A stretch of DNA of 64,000 nt, taken from NCBI GenBank assembly GCA_033439765.1, contig JAULSN010000002.1:4650001-4714000 (forward strand), read 5' to 3'. Source of the stretch: Lasiosphaeria ovina (taxonomy: Eukaryota > Ascomycota > Sordariomycetes > Sordariales > Lasiosphaeriaceae). Position numbers and translations under genes: made by a program. The notes under the pieces were generated by a model. The model was not told the DNA's origin and searched no databases. It saw nothing but the letters and a program-made list of their open reading frames with translations. Positions 45,457 to 55,471 of this stretch are shown here, one piece after another (the stretch's first letter is position 1; each line of letters begins with the position of its first letter).

Positions 45457-48396
45457 CGGAGCTCTATATCGGTGAGCTTTCTCGACTAGTAGGCTACGGG
45501 GCGCTACTAAGAGTTAACTAGCTACGAGAGGATCCTGGAGATCGCCTTATTACTAGCGTCGGTCTCGACCCGGGCTCGTCGGCTCGGTTCCTAGTAGGTT
45601 AGGAAGCTTGCGTGGCTAAAGGCCGATTTCAGCTATTCAAAGGCGGCGTAAGCCTCGGGCGGCTAATGGAAAGGGTGGTTGGAGCCCCCTTTTAGTAGGG
45701 AGGTAATAGGGGCGGTAATCCTAGAGTATCCCTAGATAAACCGGCGGTAGAAGTTAGCGAAGCCGAGGAAGACTTATATATCCCTAGTAGACTAGGGTAT
45801 TAGCTAGTCCTGAATAGCTTCTATACGCCAGGGGTCTATCTCGATGCCTTAATAGCTAATAAGGAAGCCGAGGAACTCGACTTGATCCTAGTAAAAGGAG
45901 CACTTAGACCACTTAGCGAAGAGCTGAGCCTACTCTAGGCGGTCGAGTACCTCGAGGACGTAGCGGGTATACTCTTTATAGGTATTGGAGTAGATAAGGA
46001 TATCGTCGAGGTATACGATATAGAATATGTCTACTAGGCCGGTTAGGGCCCGGTTAATATAGGCTTAGAAGGTGGTTGGAGTATTAGTAAGGCTAAACGG
46101 TATAACTGTATATTCGAATTACCCGTACTAGGTCTTAAAGGCCGTTTTCCACTAATCGGCCTAGCGGATTCGGATCCGGTGGTACGTATCCTTAAGGTTA
46201 AGCTTAGTGAAGAACCGGGCGCCGGTAAGACGGTCTATAAGGTCACTAATTAGCGGTAGCGGGTACCGGTTCTTAATAGTAATCTTATTTAGGCCCCGGT
46301 AGTTAACGCATAACCGTAAGGTCCTATCCTTCTTAGGGATAAAGATAACCGGGGCTCCGGCAGGGCTGCTACTTTCTACGATACGGCCGTTAGCGAGGTT
46401 TTCCCGAATATAGGCGGCGAGTTCGTCAAGCTGGGCCTGGCTTAGGGGGTAAATATAGCCCTACGGTAGCGTGGATCCTTCTTCAAGGTCGATATAGTGC
46501 TCCGCTCCTTCTAGGGTATTAGGTTCCTAAGCTACTTATTCCGAGAAGATAGTTATTCGGTATACGAGCTCTAGGGGTAACGGCTCGGGGTTAACTACTT
46601 TTTCCGGGCTATCGAGGGCTTTAATATAGTCTTCTTCTAGCCCGATAGCTATACGGGAGACCGTAGTTATAAAGGCGGGGGCGCTATTAAGGACGTCTCG
46701 GGCTAATTCCTTTAGTAGGATCTCTGAATAGCGGCCCTATTCGAAGGCGTTAAGGGCCGTATAGAGAGTTACGCCTTCGGACCCCATACCTAGGTTTCCC
46801 TAGAGTACCGGGGGGGATCCTTTCGGCCGTTTAACCCCGTAGAAGAATTAGGAGACTTCTCGCTATTATCCACGTATATCCATAAGCTAGAGGGTAAGGT
46901 GGAAAAGGCCGTAATGCTTAATCCGGCTTCTATCGGGGTTAATAAGTTACGGTAGGCAGAGGTCTTCGGCCTCCGGGAGCACGGGGATACGGTATTTCCG
47001 GTAGAATCGGTAATCTACGTAGTTGACTTATACCCCCGTATCGGCGTTAATAGTTACCGGTAGAGGTATGGCTTTCTATCCCTGGCGCTACGAGCGAGTA
47101 CTACCTTAGATAATGAAGGTAGGGCCTAGTTTTACCCCGTCGTAGATGGCCTAGGTAGATCGATCGGGGTTATCGTCTACTAGCTCTCGTTTCCCGAGTC
47201 GTCTTCGGAGTCAGAGGGTTCCGGGTACGGGTCCTCGAGGTCTCCGTAGTCCCCTACCTCGATTCTCTAGACCTTGGCGTCCGGGCCTGGTACGGCCGTA
47301 GGGCGCTAAGGCGGGAGGGTATACTAGCGTTGCACATGCCCTACTTTGCTATAGTTATAGTATATAGGAGGCTCCCTAGCGCGGAGCGGTGCCTAGGCGT
47401 TCGGCCTAGTGGCGGGTGGGGCGTAGGCAACGGGTTAGTCTAGTATAGGGGAGCCCCGAAGCTCCCTACGTTAAATCCGGGCTTTGTTATAGCGGGGTCC
47501 GGAGTACGGTTCCTCCGTCGTACGGTATAGTTTTCGGGCCTCGCTAAGGCTAGTAGGGGAGCCCAGCCTTTTCCGGTACGTTTCTTTATCGTTACCGTTC
47601 CTTAGGTAGGCCCGGGCGAGCTAGATCCGCTCATACTACTTAGCGTACTCCTTTACCGAGGTGACGTTAGGGACGGCCTCGGTATATCGATTGTGGTAGA
47701 AGCGGTTAAGTTTAATCCAATAGTCCCGGGCTATAAAGGTGGTATTAATATCCATATCCGGTAGGTGCCTTACTAGCGTAGACTATTCGCGGTAGAATTC
47801 CTGAGGGGACCGGCCGCGTTAAGTATATACTAGCCATTCTTTATATGCTTATACTTCGCCGGATTTGCTACCGAGGTAGTCCGTATTAACGTATTCTTTA
47901 AACTCCTACTAGGTAATCCGCTCGAAGTCCCCTTCGTAGAGCTACTTCTGGTAGGCCCGCCACTACTACTACGCTTCTAGCTCCATCTAAGTACTGGCCC
48001 ACTGGACTTGGAGCTATTGAGGTCGGTCTAGGCGGGTTACGTTTCCTTATTCGGTAGCTAGGAGCCAGTCTTCCTTATCCTAGAGGGAGGCGTCGAGCTT
48101 GAGCTTGCCGACTACGTAGGAGGGAGGGCGATCATCCTTCAATCTAGGGGGCCCTCCCTACGGTCCTAGGTTGGCCGCCAAGGTGCTGCCCAGGCTGGTC
48201 ATGGCCTGCATGAAGGCCTGGAATTGCTGGGGATCCATAGTGGGAACGGTAGCTATAGCGGCCTCTCTGGGCGAGTCCGGGGTCTGGCTACTAGAGTCCC
48301 CGGGGGCTTCGGATACCGACCTTCGGTCCTTTCCGCGGGTGTTGCTTACCATATGACCGGCTCGATCGATACCGGAAGGTGTGGAGGTTGAAGAAT

Positions 48397-48812
48397 TGTA
48401 AGGGGAAGGCAGGTACGCCCGATCAAGGTGGTCATAATAGAAGCAGTAGGTAGGCAGAGCAAGAAGTGGTATTGGCTAAAGACTTCAACCTGGCCCTCGC
48501 AAAGGAAGGTGGGCGAGGGCCGCATCTATATATAGGCTCAGGGCCTTTGTTGAGGCTCCGCGGGCGTGGCGCCACGGTGTGGCGCTTGTGGCGCGGCTAG
48601 TTGTGCGTGCCTTCGAGGGCTGCGCAGCGAGGGCTGCGCAGGGCCCTTTGAGGGCCTTTGTTGCGCAGGGCCTTTGAGGCTCTGCGAGTGTGGCGCTGCC
48701 GTGTGGCGTTGGTGGCGCAGATGACACAGCGCGCATCGGCTTTGGGCCCGGGCTTCGCACAGGAAGGTGGGCGAGGGCCGGGGCCGCATGCTCGGGGGTC
48801 CTTTTCCTTACA
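48397..48812 (-). repeat. 5' LTR of chromovirus A
   Basis: 416 bp, followed in minus-strand direction by the leader AATTCTTCAACCTCC and the gag ATG at 48352. No standard TGG primer-binding site is seen next to it. Confidence 0.85.
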
Positions 48813-50113
48813 CCCGGGTATAGGTATAAGGCGGGTAATAGAGAGAGGAAAATAACGAAGAAGATAACGATAAAGATGAGGAAGAAAACTAGGTTATTTA
48901 CCGTATAAGACGAGTATAAGATGGCTAATAGCCCAGGCTTAGTGCTTTACTAGTTAAGGTCCCCTATATAAAGGCCGGAATATACCTCCTTTAGGAGTAT
49001 ATAATATACTCGCCTACCCTCGATAGCTTTAACCGGGCTTAGGAGATAATAAAAGCCGTATTTTCCGGCCAAACGGCTATACTAAAGTATCTAAAGGAAA
49101 TATATATACTACTTAAAGAGTAGTAGGCAACTTACTATACTAATAAGGTACTCAACTTTAGCTAGCGATCTATATCACTAGTTAAGTCTATTAATAAGCT
49201 CTTCAAGTCATACGTTATTACCGGTAATAGTTTAGTTAATTAGACTATATAATAGAGCTTTAATATAGTGGAGGGTATAAAGGAAGCTTATAATAAGGAG
49301 ACTCGCAATCAATAGAACCGTATTCGCTTCGATTACTTAGGAAATTAGTAACTAGGCGAGGCTCCTTTCAATATATATTATAAAGCCCTCAACCGCGTTA
49401 TTCAATAGTACAAAAAGATATAACCGGCACTAGAAGACCGCCCAAGACCCCTCGAGCCTTATACCGGCAGCTTCCGGGCGTAGTATAGCATACCTTACTC
49501 TTATAAGCTTCTCAAACGTTATTACGTAGGTACTCTATGGCTTTAAAAGGTTAATTTCCATCTATATTAGTACCTGGAAAGGTCAATCCTTAACGAAGAC
49601 GAGTACCTACGGTACCAAGACTTCGATAGAGTTCAACATCTTCGGGGCAGGCCGCGTAACACTTCCGTATTTACAGCCGAGCCGAACGCGCCGCGAGTCC
49701 CGACTACTCAGCCCGGCAGGCAGTCCGAGCTTATGCCTTCTATTAGACGGAATCTCTTATAGTAGAAGGGTATTAGTCTTGACGATAACGACGATAACGA
49801 CGATATTGATGAACTAAGTCAGGCACCTACGCAGCCTGCCCGCCGTACCGTCAATAACCTTAACTTGGCTCGCCGTGGTAACCGGGGCACAGGGAGCCGG
49901 GGAGGCCGGGTAATAAGCACTCAGGGCATAGGGAGCCGGGCCGGCAGGACTCAACACCAAGGCACGCAGCGTATTAGCCGGGGCGGCACAACATCACGAG
50001 CTTCACGCGGCCCTACAGCCTCTACAGTGGCTGAAGGTCGTATTATACGGCCTATACGTAGTGGAAGGGTCCCGCAACCGACTGCCCGGGCATTGGAAGG
50101 CATGGATCAATAA
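48813..50113 (+). pseudogene. MULE transposase, 3' part, RIP-damaged
   Basis: Continues the + strand transposase after the gypsy element. With TAG/TAA stops read as former Gln codons, the frame resembles the C-terminal third of fungal MULE transposases. It contains SFNIVEGIKEAYNKETRNQ, then RFDYLGN, then the tail KLLKRYYVGTL and NEDEYLRYQDFDRVQHLRGR, ending in a Gly/Arg-rich stretch and TAA 50111-50113. At least eight premature stops are present. The DDE core is missing between this part and the 5' part. Confidence 0.6.
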
Positions 50114-50447
50114 GGCTATCAGTTGCATGCAGTTGCATGCAGTTATGAGTAGTTGTAAGCAGGCCTGCAGTTTTTTATTGCATTTTTGGCCCTGTTACGT
50201 AATCAGAATCAACGAAGTCAGCTTCGCTTTTTACTGCAGATTTGAACGATTTGAGCGAATCTACGGTCCTGAGCTGGAATTACCGTATTTGGAAGTATAT
50301 TGACGTTGGCGACGGCGGCGAGGTGCAATTGCGGTACAACTGCGTTGCCAGCGCTTGGAGCGGGGCGGCCAGCGAATGTGGTAATTTTGGCTGTAAAATG
50401 TGGTATTTTTATGGGCGGTGAGCTGTAAAGTCTTGGCGCCTATGTAC

Positions 50448-50491
50448 CTACGGTGACTGGGGACGTTCTTACGGTTGCAGGAGACTCGCTC
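50448..50491 (-). repeat. Right terminal inverted repeat of the MULE
   Basis: Reverse complement of 34642-34685, no mismatch over 44 bp. It lies 335 bp beyond the end of the transposase remnant. Confidence 0.8.
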
Positions 50492-50976
50492 ATGAAGAAA
50501 AGGGAGACGTAATAGATGTCACCACCATCTCACCTACCACATATCGCCGGTCTCGTCAGCGACGGCGGTCGTCCTAGGCTAGAGAGGCTTCTCGGAGAAG
50601 TCCTGGGAAGGCGCCGAAAGGCGGCGTATTGATGCCGGAATAGCCAAGCTGCCGCCTAAGAGGCCATCGTACTGGAAGGGGGCGCGGGTCTAGGGTGGAA
50701 GCATAGCATTAACCTGTCCACCCAGACTAACTGCTTCGAGGAGTACCACGGGGGAGATTTGGTCCTTTGGGCCCATCTCACAGCGTTTGTATGGCAACAA
50801 CACGAGACAAAAGGTGAGGATAGGTACAAAAATAGCCAAAATTTTCTCCCTACACCGGTGCCCCGAGTTAATAAGCCGACCTTACCGCCCACCAATGATC
50901 CGGTTCCTCGCCTAGAACAGCCCACTGAAGATATGCAGCCGCGCAAAGTCTCATTTGAAGTTCTCTCCCTCTATCT

Positions 50977-51318
50977 CTAACGATGGAAGGCCCCAAAGTC
51001 ATTTCCACCTTGACCTTCTTGCTCATCCCGCGGGACGTCGATCGGGTCCACGATGTTGACGAACCTGTTCTTCAGGTCCCCTTTGCATTCCGTAATGGAG
51101 TTATTCGGGGGGGGGGGTGCCCACCTTGCCGCATAGGTCTTGGTAGCCCTTGAGCTCCAGATCTTCCGCTGTGAATCGAGCATCTTCTTTGGTCTCGTCA
51201 TCGTCGTCGCCCTGTGACTGCGAAAAGTAGTGCAGCTTGAGCTCCTGACGTATCGCAATTGTGCACTCCCGGGTATCTTGTAACAGCTTGTCAGTAGGTT
51301 AACAAACAGATCGAACAA
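50977..51318 (-). pseudogene. Possible decayed gene remnant with a homopolymer frameshift
   Basis: Two minus-strand frames look coding in composition: one with KLLQDTRECTIAIRQELKLH and an acidic DDDDETKEDA stretch, the second with ECKGDLKNRFVNIVDPIDVP ending FHR-stop at 50977. They are in different frames, separated by a C run (G tract at 51109-51118 on the plus strand), so a homopolymer length change could have broken one gene. I do not recognise the product. Confidence 0.3.
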
Positions 51319-51327
51319 CGCGACGTA

Positions 51328-51660
51328 GCCTCAGCATCCCGAGTGATGATCGTTGGCCAAAGAGTTGAAAAAAACAGGAAACCCCTTCCCCCCCCCCCCC
51401 CTCAAAAAAAAATTCCCCCAGAAGACGAATAGGCCTCAGCATCCCCGAAGGTTTGTATCATCATTGGCCAATGAGTTGAAAAGAACAGGAAACCCCCCCC
51501 CCCCCTCCCCAAAATTTCCCCCAGAAGACGAATAGGCCTCAGCATCCCCGAAGGTTTGTATCATCATTGGCCAAAGAGTTGAAAAGAACAGGGGAGAAAA
51601 TCCCTTGGTAAGATTGATGGGCCTCAGCAACCCCGAAGGTTTGTATCATCACTGGCCTCT
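51328..51660. repeat. Tandem repeat with long C and A runs
   Basis: Copies begin with GCCTCAGCATCCCCGAAGG-like sequence at 51328, 51433, 51536 and 51621. The unit is about 105, 103 and then 85 bp and contains TTGGCCAAAGAGTTGAAAA. Runs of 12-14 C and 9 A sit in the middle of the units and vary in length. Confidence 0.7.
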
Positions 51661-53419
51661 TTAAAGTAAAGAACAGCTTGCTTCCTAACGCTCTGACTTG
51701 TCTTAGAGCTCGGCGTCGAGTGCTGCGAGACCTCTCCGGAAGACGTAAAATTTCGGTGGATGTTAGAAGGAAGGGGGGTGAACCAGGATGGATAAGGACC
51801 GCCTTTATATAAATTTGTGAAAGTCTATGGTGGAGAAAAACCTGCCAATGATATCAATGCAGTGGAAGGTTTCCCCAAACCTTCAGCCTTATCAGAACCC
51901 TATTTTGTTGGCCAAAGCATGTTGGAAAAGGTAGAGACTATGAAGCGAAAATTCGTGCCTGGGAGTTAAACTGGCGTTGGTGGTGTAGCTCGACGTAGAT
52001 AAGCTGTCTAGTAACCAATTGTTCGACCAAATCGTAAGATGGGAGTAGTGGTTAGCCAACAAGCCGCTGAATACCTGAGCCGTCAATAAGCTGATCGACC
52101 GAGGGACGTTTGCAGGCCGACCAACGCTCGGAAACACAAGCCGGAGCTTTGCCGTGTGTCAAACCAAGCAAAGTGGGCCAGGGCCCACTGGCACGTGACT
52201 CAGACCACACAGGCCCCTACGGCTTCCTACAGAGTTGGCTGAGGTTGGACTGTGGTTGCGCGTCTGAGCTGGAGTGCGGCATTTTTGCCATTGGTGAGGA
52301 TACGCGAAGCCAGGAAACGAAAGGGGGTAGGAGGAAAGGCAAAATTGTGGCGATGGGCCGAGGGCATGAAAGTATTCATCGTCAAGAGTTGACCTTGCAA
52401 TCCAGCAGCTGGTACGCGGGCAAGCGGGGCACCAGGAATGAGGGACAAATTTTAGGTCCGTGTGCTGAACTAGGATTGGTGGATGCTGCGGCTAGGTGAA
52501 CCGCGGCTGACCACTCAGAAACGGAAGCCTCGACGGCAACACATGGATTACAACGCTGCTCACCTCCCATCCAGCACTTGCACGACTCTATACACACAAT
52601 ACTATCTCAAAGCAACCCAATTCATCTGTGTCACCTAACACTTAATCATGGGTCAAGCGCCTAGAGCGCTGGAAAACCCGTGCAGCACGCGCAGCAGCCA
52701 ACGACTTGCAGGAGTGTCGCCGGAGTTTGGTTGGCGCCTGCATGGATGTATGACCTTCGTCGCAGCGTGAACAACCAACATACAGATTGATTGGTCACCC
52801 GTCGCAAGGCAATGGGCACACTACCCCTCATTGGCGAGCTTGTGCCAGCTCGGCGCGCATTTTCCACGCAATCTGCAAGATATATCTGGGAGTAGCGTCT
52901 CCAGAACGGTACCAAGAGCTGCCGTTTTAGCTACATCCGTTATGGCGACTTAACCCTAACCCTGGAATTACAAAATAATGTTGTCTTAAGGTCCGTGGGT
53001 GGCCGGTCTTTCCGGCGTCAGATGCATCCCATTTTCCGGAACACATCATCCCATTTCCTGGACTCCAGGGCTCCCAAATTCGGCATACTTTGCACCTACG
53101 ACCAGGACCCATAGGAAAACTGCGTGTCTTGTTGCACATATGTGGGGCTTGGGTGGGGCTTTGGTGGGCTTTCTTTGTTTAATTAACCCTAACTCTTTTT
53201 TTTGGACGCTGGGTGAGAGCACACGGTCTTTACTTGGGCCGATGTACCGGCCCCGAGGACCCGATGCCCCGGGTTCCCGGGTCCTCTATGAGTAGTCTGT
53301 CTAGCTCCAGGTCCTCCCTGATTGGTTGCTTCCAGGACCCGGGCCCAAGCCTTCATGACTGGCTGTCCTAGCAACTATCACATTTCTTTTACTGTGTCTG
53401 CGTCCGCGGCCCCAGCCGG

Positions 53420-53758
53420 TCACCCTGCCATCTTGTAGATGTAGATGCAGATCGTGACATTAATGTACTCGACCTCGTTCTTTATCATGATGATCCCATG
53501 TCGTACGAAGAAGTCGATCATAGCCAAATTGCAGTTAGGCTTAAATTCGCCGCGGTATGAGCTTGAACCCCGCCACCTTGTTATTACGTGCGGCTCGGGC
53601 GATATCCCCGCCGGCAGTTAGAGGTCGTAGACGAACATTATATAAGGAGACTGCCCCGTGTGGCTTCGTGTGGCGTACTAGTTGCTCGAACCTAGGTGGT
53701 TTAGCGAGGTCTTAGCTGTAAAGTCGCTAGCATAGGGAGATGAGCTAGATGATGACAT
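53420..53758 (-). pseudogene. Small orphan gene with two RIP-type stops
   Basis: A frame of 113 codons runs from ATG 53758 (MSSSSSSPYASDFTAK) to TGA 53420-53422, broken only by TAG at 53678-53680 and TAA at 53618-53620. Both are single C-to-T steps from Gln codons. The second half reads like real protein (RGEFKPNCNLAMIDFFVRHG and NEVEYINVTICIYIYKMAG). It has no family I recognise; it could be the end of a larger gene. Confidence 0.45.
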
Positions 53759-54189
53759 GTATTAAGTTGGGTAAAAGTTGCCTACGTGTATACAACTTAA
53801 TTGTAACTTGCTTGGCTGACCATCGCCTCCCATAGTTAGGGGCTCCCCATCGAGATACTCTATCCCCTTATCTGTCTCACTTATCCATTTCGCCAACCCG
53901 AGTGAAACTGTGGCCCAGATTTGGGGAGAAGCGATGTATTTTGAGACCGAAACGGCGCCGTTGCGATCGCCATTTTCCCCAGTCAAGATGCCAGCCAGCG
54001 CGCCAGTCAGCCAGCCAGTGGGCTCACACATCCCGGCGCTCAGCCAGCCCAACCATTACCCCCAGGCTAGGGTCTTGGCACACCGATCAGACGACCATTC
54101 ACACAGCTGCATTCGTCGCGCATGCTGGGGCGTCAAATGCTCGGGCTTTGGTTGCTCTGCAAGGTCCTCCAAAAATGGTAGTCCAAGTA
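53759..54189. other. Short stretch upstream of the Tc1-type element
   Basis: No independent gene supported. The minus-strand frame 54133-54187, directly beside the transposon, may be the displaced end of the micro-exon gene (see findings). A CAGC/CAGT-rich patch lies near 53988-54020. Confidence 0.35.
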
Positions 54190-55467
54190 CAGTAGGCGGC
54201 AAAAAGTTTGAAACCCAATTTTGTACCGCGAAAGCCGCTAGCCGTATTAGGAATAAATATATATTTTAATATTTCGTATACCAACCTTCCGCTTTAATAA
54301 CGGCCATAACGCGGTGAGGCATTGTACTCGCTAATCTATCTAGAATTGCTTGGTCAATTGCATGCCAGGCATGCTGTGCAGCACTGATTAGCCTCTGTAA
54401 GGTCTCTTCCGTATCTGGAGCATGCTCAAGCTCTGGATACTCCCGGTATATCTCGGCCTTCATAAGGGCCCAGAGGTTCTCGATTGGGTTAAGGTCTGGA
54501 GAGTACGGTGGCCAGACCATAACCTGAATACCGAGTCTATCGAGAACAGCCTTTACTATCCGAGCTGTATGTACTGAGGCATTGTCGTGCATGAAGATAT
54601 CTCTAGGTTGTACAAAGTCTGGAAGCATACCTTCGTACAAATAGCTAATAACCCATCCAGAGACACCTTCTCTCGCCGAGAGAGGGTCACCATTAAGAGG
54701 GACCAAGCCGGTACGACTACTATAGCCAAAGCCAGCCCAAAGTATCTTCTTCATACCCTTCCCACTATATAAAACTTCCTTTATATCATATTGTGCAAGT
54801 TATTCGTATGGCCGAAGGAAGGTCCAAACTGGTCGTATCCCTTTCCCTCTTTCCATAGTACATTCGTCACTCCATTTAAGCTCCTCCAATCTACCTCTAT
54901 ATAATGCTCGCAGCGTCGAGCCCAAGCGAGTCGTGCGGCAGCCTGTGTATCGGTTAATTAAGGTCTCCTCAATTGGCGCCATTTTCGTTTACCCATTTCG
55001 TGAAGAAGGCCTCGGAGTGATCGTTCTTTGATCACATTATCCACCGAATCGAGAAGGTCTCTATGAGATACGTGGGGATTCGTATATGTGATTATATCGT
55101 AGATTTGGTCTCGTTGTTCTTCGGTAATCTTGCGTGGTGCTCCTGACCGCGGTCGGGTCTGATTGTCAATTCGAAGAGCCTCGCGTCGTATTGTAGTCTT
55201 TATTATACTAAGGGGGATTTCTGGATGTAACTTATGAATACGTGTAGGGCCATATCTTAAAGAATATAGCTCACATATACGCGAGCGTATTTGAGGTGAT
55301 AATTCCGACCGTCGTGCTATGATAGTAGGATTGTTGTTTTAGTTATTATTATTACAAAAAAAAGTGGTTATGAGGGGAGACTAATACGCGTCGTCTTCTT
55401 TTAGTTAGCGGCTTACTAGCGGCTTTCGTAGTACGAAATTGGGTTTCAAACTTTTTGCCGCCCACTG
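54190..55467 (-). mobile_element. Tc1-type DNA transposon, inactive
   Basis: 1278 bp bounded by inverted repeats starting CAGT(A/G)GGCGGCAAAAAGTT, continuing through TGAAACCCAATTT, and flanked by the TA target duplication (54188-54189 and 55468-55469). The first bases of the two ends differ by one transition. The transposase inside is broken. Confidence 0.9.
54266..55345 (-). pseudogene. Tc1-type transposase, frameshifted
   Basis: An N-terminal paired HTH region is readable (SELSPQIRSRICELYSLRYG and RPRSGAPRKITEEQRDQIYD). The middle DWRSL and KWSDECTMERGKGIRPVW lie in different frames near 54890, so there is a frameshift. TAA at 54800-54802 follows RPYE. The C-terminal part is intact, with HDNASVH and WPPYSPDLNPIENLW; 34 residues separate the D and E, the DD34E spacing of Tc1 transposases. 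It ends at TAA 54266. Confidence 0.85.
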
Positions 55468-55471
55468 TAAC

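Larger units (their letters stand above)
36367..48352 (-). pseudogene. gag-pol of chromovirus A, interrupted and RIP-damaged
   Basis: Gag starts at ATG 48352 (MVSNTRGKDRRSV) and reaches a stop after 64 codons. Further down, on the minus strand, are the zinc-knuckle remnant near 47310-47370 with Cys codons changed to Tyr (YYNYSKVGHV), the protease DTG near 47030-47050 and the intact reverse transcriptase motif VYLDDILIYS near 45985-46030. After the element B insertion point (38604/45462), RNase H, integrase and a C-terminal chromodomain region follow, to a TAG at 36367-36369 after RKWND. Many stops interrupt every domain, so no active protein is expected. Confidence 0.75.
35910..48812 (-). mobile_element. 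Gypsy-type chromovirus A (LTR retrotransposon)
   Basis: Two 416-bp LTRs with TG...CA ends (TGTAAGGGGAAGG ... CCTTTTCCTTACA) flank a minus-strand gag-pol. Removing element B and one copy of its target duplication leaves about 6.05 kb. A C run at about 36332-36341 is the polypurine tract next to the 3' LTR, fixing the orientation. The LTRs differ at about 14 sites, which I could see only as transitions, the left copy carrying A or T where the right has G or C. No matching 5-bp duplication flanks A (GAAAAT on the left, CCCGG on the right). Confidence 0.85.
34642..50491 (+). mobile_element. Mutator-like element (MULE), interrupted by nested retrotransposons
   Basis: Bounded by a perfect 44-bp inverted repeat (34642-34685 and the reverse complement at 50448-50491). 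Between them lie the 5' and 3' parts of a FAR1/MULE-type transposase gene, separated by a 12.9-kb gypsy insertion. Without the insertion the element is about 2.9 kb, less than expected, because the catalytic middle is absent. No clear 8-11-bp target duplication flanks the repeats (left flank TTATTTTT, right flank ATGAAGAAAA), so the outer ends may be slightly different from those given or may have mutated. Confidence 0.72.
50492..53419. other. Decayed accessory DNA, no intact gene
   Basis: Holds a possible gene remnant (50977-51318), a homopolymer-rich tandem repeat (51328-51660) and telomere-like motifs near 52951-52964 and 53183-53193. The stretch 51661-52950 shows only short, unsupported open frames. 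Confidence 0.4.

Noticed and set aside
51328..51660. CRISPR-like spacing of repeats
   Set aside because: The host is a fungus, the repeats are about 100 bp with variable homopolymers rather than short repeats with unique spacers, and no cas genes occur.
52661..52915. 84-codon minus-strand frame rich in Cys
   Set aside because: No homology recognised, no pattern of conserved cysteines, and composition compatible with chance in non-coding DNA.
53762..54052. 96-codon minus-strand frame
   Set aside because: No splice support or recognisable motif, and it overlaps a simple CAGC-rich patch that keeps frames open.
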